NCBI GenBank assembly: GCA_010909725.1
Contig: JAACMV010000020.1
Location: 953,151-1,017,150 of the forward strand
Direction of reading: 5' to 3'
Length of the DNA stretch: 64,000 bases
Source of the DNA: Picochlorum sp. 'celeri'
Taxonomy: Eukaryota > Chlorophyta > Trebouxiophyceae
This document shows positions 55,362 through 64,000 of this stretch, one piece after another (the first letter of the stretch is position 1; each line of letters starts with the position of its first letter). The notes beneath the pieces are model-generated. The model was not told the origin of the DNA and did not search any database. It worked only from the letters and a program-made list of their open reading frames with translations. The translations under genes were made by a program, and so were the position numbers.

Positions 55362-55418
55362 GATGACCATGGGCCAGAGAGCCCACACGCCTTAGCCGCT
55401 CGGCCACACTCAGCGTGC
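55362..55418 (-). other. tRNA-like 5' fragment with Pol III A box
   Basis: On the minus strand, TGTGGCCGAGCGGCTAAGGC matches the 5' half of eukaryotic tRNA-Ser/Leu, including the A box TGGCCGAGCGG. It is followed by a 6-bp hairpin (GTGGGC/GCCCAT) whose loop is one base too short for an anticodon loop, and then T6. No matching T arm, and no acceptor partner for CTGAGTG, was found on either side. It may be a tRNA pseudogene, a SINE head, or one half of a separated tRNA gene. Confidence 0.4.
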
Positions 55419-55479
55419 TTTTTCATCTCCTATCACAAGGGAGGTTTGACCGAGGATATCATCGTGATGTTTTCTTATT

Positions 55480-56060
55480 CATACTCACCCCATCCAAGAC
55501 CTAGTCTGATGGGAAAAAACCCTGGGTGTGGAGCACGCAGCAAAGCCAGGAGGAAGAGGGGAGCTGTGGAGCAGTCTTTCAACACGACGAGGTCTTCCCC
55601 AAAGAAGCGATATTACTATCCTACTATGCTCATTGCAACACGTGAAGTCTAAGTAGGACAATGTGCCATGCATACTGATGATACTGAGATACTAGTTGCT
55701 CCAGCATTGGTGCAACGTTACTGTGACAAGTAGTGCGTGCCACAGCTTGCTTCTTGTTGTTATTGTTGTTGTAAAGGAGACGATCTTTTTCATTCTTTTT
55801 CATGTCTCATGTCTTTTCATATACTTCTTATTGTACCTCTCTCTACCTCATATCTTGTCTGTGAGTCGATCTCCAGGTTCTTATCTTCTGCTTGTGTGTG
55901 TGTATTTGTGTTTTGTCCTGTTATTATTGGCTGCTTGCTCATATCGATTATTGTGCATGTTAGTATCATTATTACTATTTCTCTAACTAGTAACTGGTAC
56001 GAGATATTATCTTCTTTTGATTGCTTTGCTTTGTTGTTCTGTTTTCTCGTGTTGTAGCAG
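55480..56060. repeat. Dispersed repeat family, copy A
   Basis: This copy contains CATCCAAGACCTAGTCTGATG and the AGCAAAGCCAGG stretch, which resemble 62,476-62,545. It also has ACGAGGTCTTCCCCAAAGAAGCG, which resembles 63,279-63,306, and a GTTGTTGTAAAGGAGACGATC block followed by T-rich sequence with GTCTGTGAGTC and ATCTCCAGGTTCTT, which resemble copies B and C. Identity is moderate with many small indels. It shows no coding capacity. Confidence 0.55.
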
Positions 56061-56568
56061 CAGCAGTAGCAGTAACAGTAGTAGAGCTTGTCGTGTGTGG
56101 TGTCCGAGTCGTTTCACGTGGTGTGCAACGCTTTGGGTAGTATAGTGTTATTTTTTAAAATGTGTCGAGAGATCGTTGGTTGTGGCATTATTGATGAGGA
56201 ATGTGTTCTTGCATGTGACGTGGCCCAACTCTCGTTGGTCAGTGCATATTTGTGCGTGCAATTTTCTGTCGTGTGTGGTTGCTCTTGTTCTTGTTGTTGT
56301 ATATAGCGTTGCTGTTTTTTTTATACAACGCCCTTTTGATTGGTTTGGTTGGTATTTTTTTCGTGGTGGCCAGTCAAGTCAAGTGGTGGTGATGGGAAGA
56401 TCGCTATTCTTCTTGTTGTTCCGAGATGCTCCCTCTTCTTCCAGACATGTGGCAGCAGACCACTGTTTGTTTTGCACTGGGTGTGCGACGTTTTTTTTAC
56501 TGATATGGGTGTTTATTATTATTATTTAAATTGGTATTCTTCTTACCTTGTTCCCAGCAGATCCTTCC
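56061..56568. other. T-rich stretch left of the retrotransposon
   Basis: About 500 bp without gene-like content. It starts with CAG/TAG trinucleotide runs and ends in the CTTCC target duplication (56564-56568). Confidence 0.5.
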
Positions 56569-56864
56569 TGTAACAGCATGTCGCCAGTGTGGTTCTGGAC
56601 TTCCTTCCAGAGTGACACGGCATGCTGCCAACATGCGCTCACCAGCCGTTGCCGACAGGGAGCGTTCAACCTTCACACGCAGTGAGGTTCGACTACAGTG
56701 TGGATTGCATAGCAATTAATCATACAGTGGGTATCTCTCATATTCACTAAAAGTACTCGAATTAGAAGTTACATGAGAAATAATGATTCTCAGTATATGA
56801 AGATTCTGATGATGACAGATCTCCCCAGAGATCTCTTCCCACAAGGACGTAGCTCTCTGCTACA
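56569..56864 (-). repeat. 3' LTR
   Basis: 296 bp, read as identical to 62179-62474, with terminal TG...CA. It contains the inverted pair AGATCTC/GAGATCT near its outer end in element orientation. Confidence 0.93.
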
Positions 56865-56877
56865 ATTCCTCCCTGCC
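56865..56877 (-). other. Polypurine tract of the retrotransposon
   Basis: On the minus strand GGCAGGGAGGAAT directly precedes the 3' LTR, where plus-strand DNA synthesis would be primed. A second CCTCCCTGCCAAGA copy lies about 50 bp inward. Confidence 0.7.
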
Positions 56878-56938
56878 AAGAACAAACCAAATGTCCTCAT
56901 TTGGAACAGGGTATGTGTACCTCCCTGCCAAGAGCAGG

Positions 56939-59900
56939 TTATTCATCATCCAAAGGAATGATCAAATCATCTTCATCTGAATACATCGTGGTGTCGTCGG
57001 AAGTATGAATCTTGTCGTTTTGAGGAAAATCCTCTGCATTTTCTGCTGTAGAATCATCCCATTCTCTTTCCGATTGATGATTCATCGCATCAATATTCAT
57101 TCTAGAATGATAATGTTTCAGTCTATCCACATTGACAACTGGATGGAAAGCATAGCCTTGTTGCTTGGAATTCAATTCAACAGCATTGTTGGGAATCACT
57201 CTCACAACCGTGAATGGGCCAATCCAGCGAGGTTGTAGCTTTTTGAATTGCTTTCCTTCCCATTTCAATTTGTGAGTGGACAGCAGAACTCGATCTCCTT
57301 CCTTGTAGACAGCCACTCTTCTGGATTTGTTGGCATACTGAGCTTGTCTCTGTTGTGCCACCCTCATGTTGTGGGTTGCAGCCTGATGACAACGAAATAA
57401 CACATCCAAATATTCAGAGCTCGCTGTAGTCTTCTCAGTATCTTCCAGACCTAAAGCAATGGTATGGGGCTTTCTGGGATGACGACCATAATTCAAATAA
57501 AATGGAGTGAACTTGGTCGATTGCTGATACGAATCATTGTAAGCAAACTCCAGCGGCCATAATAATTCATCCCACGTATTCGTGTATTCATCACAGTAGC
57601 ACCGAATCATATCTTCCAGCACTCGATTCACTCTTTCAGTCTGCCCATCCGTTTGTGGATGATAGGCAGTGGATTGCAACTTCTGGCAACCCAGCTGGCT
57701 CATGAGCTCGATCCAGAACTGACTCGTAAACTTTGGATCTCTGTCTGACACAATGCTCGACGGCATGCCATGCAAACGATACACATACTGCAAAAAGATG
57801 GAAGCAGTACCTTTGGCATCCAACGACGCAGGTGCTGGTGCAACGGTGAGACATTTAGTGAACTTGTCCACCATCACCACAATCTGAGAATTCTTTCTGG
57901 CAGTCAATGGCAAATCTGTGATGAAATCAATTGTAACTTGGTCCCAAGGCTTGGCAGGAACAGGCAATGGCTGTAACAATCCAGCAGCAGGTTGATTCAG
58001 GCTCTTGACACTCTGGCAGACAGGACACTCTTTGACATACTTGGCCACATCATCTTGCATTCGAGGCCAAAAGTAGTACCTGGCCAGATCCTTGCACATT
58101 TTGTCCCTTCCAGGATGACCACTGAACATGCTGTCATGGTGCAGCATCAACAACTCAGTTTTGAACGAAGCATTGTCTGGAATGATCAACCGCTTTGGGT
58201 GCTGAGGTGATGGTCCATAATACAGCAATCCATTATGTTCAGTCACAGCATCCATGTTGACGTGATTCAGAATGGAGGGTACTGGAACTTGTTGCTTCCA
58301 GCACTTTCGAATCGACCCAATAAACTTGTCTGTCTTGTACAACTGCCTCAATCTGTTGAGCAGAGCCTCATCCAGCTGCAAGTTCACGGCCACAGAATTC
58401 AGTACCACTTCTGGAGGTCTGCTGAGCAAATCAGCAATACAATTCTTCTTTCCCTCAATGTACTGAATATCCAGATTAAAATCAGCCAGCTTGTTCAGCC
58501 ATCTAATTTGCACACCATTCAGATCCTTTTGAGTGGGCAAATGAGTCAAGGGCCTGTGATCAGTAAAAACCACATTCTTTGGCTGCCCCAGCAAGTAACT
58601 CCTGAAACGCCACACTGTGAGTTTCATAGCAAGAAATTCCTTGTCATACACAGAATATCTGAGCTCGGCACCTTCCAGCTTCTTCGAATAATATCCAAGA
58701 GGATGATACATGCCATCCACCAGCTGTGTGAGAACTCCTCCCACGGCATACTCCGAAGCATCTGTGAACACATGAAATGGCTTGGACATATCCACCAATC
58801 TCAAGACTGGATACGTCGTCAAAGCGTTCCTGAGAATTTCGTACGCTTGCTGAGCCTCCTGGGTCCATACAAAAGGCACCTCCTGCTTTGTCAATGCTGT
58901 CAAAGGCAGGGCAATCTTGGCAAAATCTTTAATGAACCTTCTGTAAAATCCCACAGCTCCCAAAAAGGATCTAATCTGCCTCTTGTTGGCAGGTCTTGGA
59001 AACGTAGCTATCTTTTCCACGAGTCTCTGGTCAGGCTTGATGCCCTCACGAGTCACCACAAATCCTAAAAACTTGGTGCTCTGGCGAAAGAACTCGCACT
59101 TCTTCATATTCAAATATACTTTGTTTTCTTTGAAACACTTCAAAACAGTCCGAACATGCTCCTTATGCTCCTCCTTGGTCTTGCTGAAGATGAGAATATC
59201 ATCCAGAAACACCACCACAAAGGCATCCATGTGGGGCTTGAGCATCTCATTCATCCAGGCTTGAAACGTTGCCGGAGCATTGGTCAACCCAAATGGCATC
59301 ACTCGAAACTGATATGAGCCATACCTCGTTCTGAAAGCTGTTTTGTGTTTGTCTCTCTTTGCTACAGGAATTTGGTGATACCCCGAATTGAGATCCAATG
59401 CTGTGAAGTACTTGGCTCCAGACAGTTGATCCAACAACTCGTCAATGTTGGGCAAGGGATAACTGTCCTTGACTGTCTGCTGATTGAGCATCCTGTAATC
59501 CACACACATGCGCAGATCACCATTCTTCTTCTTGACGAACAACACATTGGAACCAAAAGGCGACGTGGATGGTTCAATAATCCTCTTGTCCAGGAACTGT
59601 TGCAACTGCTTGCGAAGCTCTCCCAGCAACGTAGGAGACATCCTCCTCAACGGTTGCACCTTGGCTTTTGTTCCAGGTACCAAGTCAATGTGATGTTCCA
59701 CAGCATACGGTCTACCTTCAGAAGCATCTGGAGGCAATTGCCCCTCCAGCATAATCTCACCATACGAATCCTTCAATTCCTGCAGAAACTCCTTCTGGTC
59801 TTCCTGCTCTGCTCCCATTTCCAGAGCATGAAGACCCTTTTCATCTGTCGCACGACCTAGTGGCTCTTCACGTCGAGTGCTCACGTGAATCATATACATT

Positions 59901-61678
59901 TTCTCCACGCCCGAGGCAGATTGGCATGACCTTTTCATAGCAGAAGCAGTCAGCAGCATGTCATCTTCCTGGGCATGCAGAACTCTTTGGGTCGGCTTCC
60001 TCAATAATACAGACATGGATTGATAGCACAAACTGGCTCCTTGTGCCTTCAACCACGGCTGGCCTAAATACACATCATACTTGCTGTTCAAGGGTGCCAC
60101 TCGGAGGGCAACGTGGGTCACACACTCCTGAGCTCCATGTTGCACAATCCTCAAAGAACAATTTAGGACTTGATCAATACTCCTTCCAGATGACCCGTCT
60201 GGAAGCTTAAGCACTAGCGATCGACCTGTCGTCACATTCAATCCACTAGTCCTGGTGAGGAAATTCTCAGCCACAAAGTTTTCCTCAGCGCCCGAATCCA
60301 TTAAAATCCGCACTCTATATCCTTTGATGTAGCCGTCGAAAGAGAATATCAACCCTTTATCACCTTTCTTCGACTCCTGGAGATGGTATAAATCTCGATC
60401 CTTGGAAACACAGTCCCCATCATGAACACCAGCTTTGGTCAAAGCGGCCGTACTGTGCGATTCCTCAACAATCTCATTTTTGTTACTATTGGACTCCAGG
60501 GGTGGTCCAGGCGTTTCTTGAATACAATCCCCTGTTCCTGATCGATCTCCAGATCCTTTTGTTGTGAATTCCTCCTCGCCTGGGACAGCGACCTCACAGT
60601 GTTGCAGCGATGTGGACTGGCCACCCTTCGGTGCCCAACAAGGGCAGCGACGGCCCAAAGCCAATTGATCCTTTCCACATCGCGAGCACAACTTCCCATA
60701 TCTGTCAGCAGCCTTGACACAGAAATGAGTGGGATCCCATGCTGCACCACAACACTTGCACCGTCCCTTGCCATACTTCTTTGGCTTCTTCCCGTTCTTC
60801 GTCTGCGTCTCCTGGCCGCTCACATGATGAATGACCACTTCCGTGGACGACGACGACGGCGACAAATGAGAAATCCAATGCGACAAGTAAGCAATCAGTC
60901 TGTCCAATCTACTTCTAGACTGCACCTGTGGAGTGGTCTCCACCTCTTTGGCCAGCTGCTCTCGTTCATATTCCAACGCCTTGGCTTTGAATGCTGGCGT
61001 CAACGAGTTGATAAAGGTCTTGAACACGTGAATTTCAGAGTCTTTACTACCCATCATTTCCAGCTGGTCCAGCAATTGACGAAATGCCCCGAGATGACGA
61101 TCGAAATCATCCGCCGACTTCATTGTCAGAGAATTAAACTTGTCATACAAGGCCTCCACTGTCCTGACTCCAGCGTATTTACGAAAAACCTCCTGGGTGA
61201 GAGCATTCCACGATTCGAACGAGCCGTTATCTCGTACAGCTGATTCATACCAAAGACGGGCGCTATCCCGAAACAACAGCTTGACCTCCTTCAACCAGCG
61301 AGCCTCATCGTCTTGAAAACGATCCGACATATATATCTTGGCGCTGGTGGTCCATCGGATCACGCCGTCCAGGTCATTATGCTTCTCACCATAGAAGACA
61401 GGAGCGTCCAGCTTGGGCAACTTGTACCCCAGCGACGCACTCGTCGCGTGATCGTCCGACATCTGCCTGGGGCCTGTCTGCGATTGCATCGACAACTGCT
61501 TCACCATGGCTTTCAATTGTGCGATCTCCTCATACACATTGGCGACCTCCGTGGTCCCCTGGCTCACCGCGCCCAGGTCATCAGAGTCGAATGCATCATT
61601 CTCCCGCAGGCGTATCTCGATGTCCGGTGGACTCCCATGTCCAGCCCCTGGGCTCTCATTGCCCGGATTACTCGACAT
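56939..61678 (-). CDS. Gag-pol polyprotein of the LTR retrotransposon
   Basis: The single frame of 1,579 residues starts at an ATG 500 nt inside the 5' LTR. In order it holds a Gag capsid-like region (about 100-250), a Cys-rich zinc-binding segment (about 295-350, not the usual CCHC spacing), an aspartic protease with DSGA (about 459), a reverse transcriptase with the FLDD active site (about 826), an RNase H with FTDAS (about 975), and an integrase. The integrase has an HHCC zinc finger near 1180 and a D,D35E core with SDRDPKF near 1311 and HPQTDGQTERVNR. The C-terminus is acidic and no chromodomain is evident. No frameshift or stop interrupts it, so gag and pol are fused in one reading frame. 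Confidence 0.95.
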   Translation of the reverse strand: MSSNPGNESPGAGHGSPPDIEIRLRENDAFDSDDLGAVSQGTTEVANVYEEIAQLKAMVKQLSMQSQTGPRQMSDDHATSASLGYKLPKLDAPVFYGEKHNDLDGVIRWTTSAKIYMSDRFQDDEARWLKEVKLLFRDSARLWYESAVRDNGSFESWNALTQEVFRKYAGVRTVEALYDKFNSLTMKSADDFDRHLGAFRQLLDQLEMMGSKDSEIHVFKTFINSLTPAFKAKALEYEREQLAKEVETTPQVQSRSRLDRLIAYLSHWISHLSPSSSSTEVVIHHVSGQETQTKNGKKPKKYGKGRCKCCGAAWDPTHFCVKAADRYGKLCSRCGKDQLALGRRCPCWAPKGGQSTSLQHCEVAVPGEEEFTTKGSGDRSGTGDCIQETPGPPLESNSNKNEIVEESHSTAALTKAGVHDGDCVSKDRDLYHLQESKKGDKGLIFSFDGYIKGYRVRILMDSGAEENFVAENFLTRTSGLNVTTGRSLVLKLPDGSSGRSIDQVLNCSLRIVQHGAQECVTHVALRVAPLNSKYDVYLGQPWLKAQGASLCYQSMSVLLRKPTQRVLHAQEDDMLLTASAMKRSCQSASGVEKMYMIHVSTRREEPLGRATDEKGLHALEMGAEQEDQKEFLQELKDSYGEIMLEGQLPPDASEGRPYAVEHHIDLVPGTKAKVQPLRRMSPTLLGELRKQLQQFLDKRIIEPSTSPFGSNVLFVKKKNGDLRMCVDYRMLNQQTVKDSYPLPNIDELLDQLSGAKYFTALDLNSGYHQIPVAKRDKHKTAFRTRYGSYQFRVMPFGLTNAPATFQAWMNEMLKPHMDAFVVVFLDDILIFSKTKEEHKEHVRTVLKCFKENKVYLNMKKCEFFRQSTKFLGFVVTREGIKPDQRLVEKIATFPRPANKRQIRSFLGAVGFYRRFIKDFAKIALPLTALTKQEVPFVWTQEAQQAYEILRNALTTYPVLRLVDMSKPFHVFTDASEYAVGGVLTQLVDGMYHPLGYYSKKLEGAELRYSVYDKEFLAMKLTVWRFRSYLLGQPKNVVFTDHRPLTHLPTQKDLNGVQIRWLNKLADFNLDIQYIEGKKNCIADLLSRPPEVVLNSVAVNLQLDEALLNRLRQLYKTDKFIGSIRKCWKQQVPVPSILNHVNMDAVTEHNGLLYYGPSPQHPKRLIIPDNASFKTELLMLHHDSMFSGHPGRDKMCKDLARYYFWPRMQDDVAKYVKECPVCQSVKSLNQPAAGLLQPLPVPAKPWDQVTIDFITDLPLTARKNSQIVVMVDKFTKCLTVAPAPASLDAKGTASIFLQYVYRLHGMPSSIVSDRDPKFTSQFWIELMSQLGCQKLQSTAYHPQTDGQTERVNRVLEDMIRCYCDEYTNTWDELLWPLEFAYNDSYQQSTKFTPFYLNYGRHPRKPHTIALGLEDTEKTTASSEYLDVLFRCHQAATHNMRVAQQRQAQYANKSRRVAVYKEGDRVLLSTHKLKWEGKQFKKLQPRWIGPFTVVRVIPNNAVELNSKQQGYAFHPVVNVDRLKHYHSRMNIDAMNHQSEREWDDSTAENAEDFPQNDKIHTSDDTTMYSDEDDLIIPLDDE

Positions 61679-62161
61679 TCTTCTGTAGATAAGGACAACG
61701 ATTCAGACATGCTTATCAAGGTTGACTTGTCGAACAACTAATCAATGTACCTGTGAATAAAGAGAAACGATATCTATATATTTCACTGCTCTTCTGGCAC
61801 GTGAAATGTATCACCCACAACCACTGTTCGTATTGTTCGAACTGGTGCATGTATGATCAGCCGTTTCGGCGGAATAGAATGTTTTCCGAATGACCTACCA
61901 CAAGAACGAGACTCACTCTTCTGCATCAGATGGCGGCGGATCGCGTGTTCCCCCCAACGCGTTTTCATGATCCAGGATCATGCACGTGGCAAACTCTCTG
62001 TTTCCCACGTGTCAAAACGTGTCAGACTGATGACAACGCGTTTATGAGACGCGCCTGGCACGTGTCCGACGCCGAGTCGAGACGTTCCCAGTTTCTCAAA
62101 CGGTTGCGCAGAAACATTCTAAACCAGCCAAAACAAGCACACAAATACTTCAAAGTATTTT
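61679..62161 (-). other. 5' untranslated leader of the retrotransposon
   Basis: About 480 nt between the primer-binding site and the gag start. It contains repeated CACGTG(T) words and no protein-coding frame of note. It probably includes packaging and translation signals, which I cannot locate. Confidence 0.6.
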
Positions 62162-62177
62162 CCAAGAGCTGGAACCA
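62162..62177 (-). other. Primer-binding site of the retrotransposon
   Basis: One base after the 5' LTR the minus strand reads TGGTTCCAGCTCTTGG. The leading TGG would pair with a tRNA 3' CCA, and the rest fits an acceptor stem plus part of a T stem. The donor tRNA was not identified. Confidence 0.7.
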
Positions 62178-62178
62178 A

Positions 62179-62474
62179 TGTAACAGCATGTCGCCAGTGT
62201 GGTTCTGGACTTCCTTCCAGAGTGACACGGCATGCTGCCAACATGCGCTCACCAGCCGTTGCCGACAGGGAGCGTTCAACCTTCACACGCAGTGAGGTTC
62301 GACTACAGTGTGGATTGCATAGCAATTAATCATACAGTGGGTATCTCTCATATTCACTAAAAGTACTCGAATTAGAAGTTACATGAGAAATAATGATTCT
62401 CAGTATATGAAGATTCTGATGATGACAGATCTCCCCAGAGATCTCTTCCCACAAGGACGTAGCTCTCTGCTACA
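62179..62474 (-). repeat. 5' LTR
   Basis: 296 bp, identical on reading to the 3' LTR. It should carry the promoter and polyadenylation signals of the element. Confidence 0.93.
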
Positions 62475-63420
62475 CTTCCCATCAAAGACCTCTTCTGATG
62501 CGAGGAAGCCTGGATGAGGACGCACACACAGCAGCCAGGGCTGGAGAGGAGCTATAAAAACAGCAGTCTTTCTTATCTATGACACCACACACACGAGTGT
62601 TCCCCCCTTTTTTTTCTTTAACGATATCTCGTAATTACACTCCTACTATTACTACTATTGGGAACATACTGTGTAGACGTAGTAGTACTAGAACACTGAA
62701 ACTGCTCTCTCTCTGGTCTTGTTGTCGCCGTCGCTCAGGTCTGGTGGAGCAGCTTGTTGAGCAGTATTGTTGTTGTGAAGACGACGATTTGTTTTTTCAT
62801 TTCATTCTTGTTCTTGTTTCATGATGATGTCTTTTCTTTATTTTTATTCTTTTCATACACTTGCCTTCTTCTTATTGTTGTTGTACCGTTCTCTATCTCT
62901 CAGATATGAGATGTTGTCTGTGAGTCTCTCCTACTATCTCCAGGTCGTTCTTCTTGTCGTGTCGTGTTATTATTGGTGGTGTGGATTGTTGTTGTGTATG
63001 TTCTTATTATCATTATCATATATAAAGGGTATTATGATCTATTTTTTTGTTGTTTTGGCGTGTTTTTTGGTTGGTGTGTATTTTTTGGTTAGGGTATTTT
63101 GGTCTTGTTGTGGGTTGTTTTTTTGGATTTATTTTGTCTTTTTGTGATGTTTTCATATTTTTGGGTAGTTTATTATTTTTGTTTTGAATATTTAATTTTG
63201 GAATGGGCATAGCGGCAGTGGACTGGGGGTGAATATGTTGTTATTTACCCTCATTACCCTCGCCCACCAAGAACGACAGGGTGTAACCCAACGAGGTCTT
63301 CCTTTTCCAAAGAAGCGTCGCGATTGTATATATACTATCCTCATTGCGACTCCTCATGAAGTCGACGTTCAAGTAAATAAGTACGTACGCGTGCCTTGCA
63401 TGATAAGCTACTGAAAAACT
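62475..63420. repeat. Dispersed repeat family, copy B
   Basis: It begins just after the retrotransposon with CATCAAAGACCTCTTCTGATG, continues into a T-rich body (GTTGTTGTGAAGACGACGAT, GTTGTCTGTGAGTCTCTCC, ATCTCCAGGTCGTTCTTCTT) and ends with ATTTACCCTCATTACCCTCG and ACGAGGTCTTCCTTTTCCAA. The T-rich body recurs about 700 bp later as copy C. There is no coding frame with recognisable content. Confidence 0.6.
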
Positions 63421-64000
63421 TCAAAACCAACGGTGTGAGGTTGGTTACTCTAGTAGTGCTTGTTGTTGTTGTTGTGAAACAAAGACAATACGTTTTTCAT
63501 TCTTTCTCGTTTCATGATTTTTTCATGTCTTTTATTTATTTATTTATTTTTTTCATATATTATACTACTACTACTATTATTACACCTCTCTCTCTCTCTC
63601 GCTCAGATGTTGTCTGTGAGTGTATCCTATCTCTCTCCAGGTTGTTCTTCTTGTCGTGTGTTTCGGTGTGTCGTGTCGTGTTGTGTTATTATTGCTGGTG
63701 TGGATTATTGTTGTCCTTTCATTATCAATGAAGAGGAGTATTATGAGCTATTTGTTGTTATTTTTGGTTGGTGTGTTTTTTTTGGTTAGGGTTTTTGGTC
63801 TTTTTGGTGGTGTTTTTTTCTTGGCTTAATTTTTGATTTTTGTGATGTTTTCTTCTTTTTTGGGTAGTTTATTATTTTTTTATTTAGAAATTGTGTTAAT
63901 TTTTTGTTTGTGTGGCGGAGTGGGTGGCTAGTACTGCGTTATTTACCCTCATATACCCTTGGCCCGGGAGAACGACGAGTGGCACAGGGTATAGGTATAG
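63421..64000. repeat. Dispersed repeat family, copy C, truncated by the window end
   Basis: It contains GTTGTTGTTGTGAAACAAAG, GTTGTCTGTGAGTGTATCC, TCTCTCCAGGTTGTTCTTCT, TTGGTTGGTGTGTTTTTTTT and, near the end, ATTTACCCTCATATACCCTT. These match copy B in the same order at a spacing of about 700 bp, so B and C form a tandem pair. Confidence 0.6.

Larger units (their letters stand above)
56569..62474 (-). mobile_element. Complete Ty3/gypsy-type LTR retrotransposon
   Basis: The element is 5,906 bp long and reads leftward. It is bounded by two 296-bp LTRs (62179-62474 as 5' LTR, 56569-56864 as 3' LTR) that begin TGTAGC and end TTACA. A 5-bp target duplication CTTCC flanks it (56564-56568 and 62475-62479). 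A primer-binding site and a purine-rich tract lie inside the LTRs, and one uninterrupted gag-pol frame fills most of the interior. The domain order protease, reverse transcriptase, RNase H, integrase places it in Ty3/gypsy (Metaviridae). LTRs that look identical and the open frame mean recent transposition and possible activity. It sits in repeat DNA, away from the gene cluster. Confidence 0.95.

Noticed and set aside
55696..56529. Overlapping frames of 96-117 codons
   Set aside because: Phe/Leu/Ser/Cys/Val-rich translations are what T-rich repeats give by chance; the frames are not kept between repeat copies.
58235..59068. 277-codon plus-strand frame inside the retrotransposon
   Set aside because: It is antisense to the reverse transcriptase and RNase H region of the intact gag-pol frame.
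62821..63829. Hydrophobic frames that look like membrane proteins
   Set aside because: They lie in the T-rich repeat copies B and C, and the frames differ between copies.

Overview
The window is nuclear DNA of a photosynthetic eukaryote, most likely a green alga. Many genes carry short spliceosomal introns, and many products have plastid-type leaders: IF-2, CLPR2, an LPA1-like protein, a CLD1-like dephytylase, a Rieske protein and an FtsH-like AAA protein. The plastid-type IF-2 is nuclear here, whereas red algae usually keep infB in the plastid genome. CLPR2, SR45/RNPS1 and CLD1 relatives also point to the green lineage, and TGTAA polyadenylation-like motifs follow several genes. A permuted tRNA gene, a class known mainly from red algae, prasinophytes and nucleomorphs, would fit an early-diverging green alga. 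The species cannot be fixed from the sequence.

Positions 1 to about 52,540 form a dense housekeeping region. From left to right it holds a secreted beta-helix protein (cut by the window edge), an unrecognised 536-residue protein, eIF2B delta, a permuted tRNA-Thr(UGU), DGAT2, CPSF30, an LPA1-like protein, a coiled-coil protein, a LamG membrane protein, a plastid-type aldo/keto reductase, RRP41, plastid IF-2, CLPR2, cullin-3, the mitochondrial phosphate carrier, RAB6, TRAPPC3, a DMT transporter, an FMN split-barrel protein, a 2Fe-2S protein, an SR45/RNPS1 protein, an unrecognised three-exon gene, a membrane cyclophilin, CLD1, SMC6, a Rieske protein, a small zinc-knuckle-like protein, an isochorismatase-fold hydrolase, SEM1/DSS1, GSK3, NASP, an LCMT-like methyltransferase, an FtsH-like AAA protein, a histone deacetylase and a Cys-rich membrane protein. 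Spacers between genes are short and many neighbours are convergent or divergent. Most introns are 65 to 100 nt, and most start with GTRCGT instead of GTRAGT. Exon joins given here were worked out by hand from reading frame, splice signals and family resemblance.

From about 52,550 to the right end there is no convincing host gene. The region is T-rich on the + strand and built of diverged repeats, among them a roughly 700-bp unit seen three times. An intact Ty3/gypsy-type LTR retrotransposon (56,569 to 62,474, minus orientation) is inserted in it. It has 296-bp LTRs that read as identical, a CTTCC target duplication and one open 1,579-residue gag-pol frame, so it is a recent insertion.

The most unusual item is the permuted tRNA gene. 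The 3' half of a tRNA-Thr lies upstream of its 5' half, with a 29-nt linker, and all four stems pair perfectly once the order is corrected.
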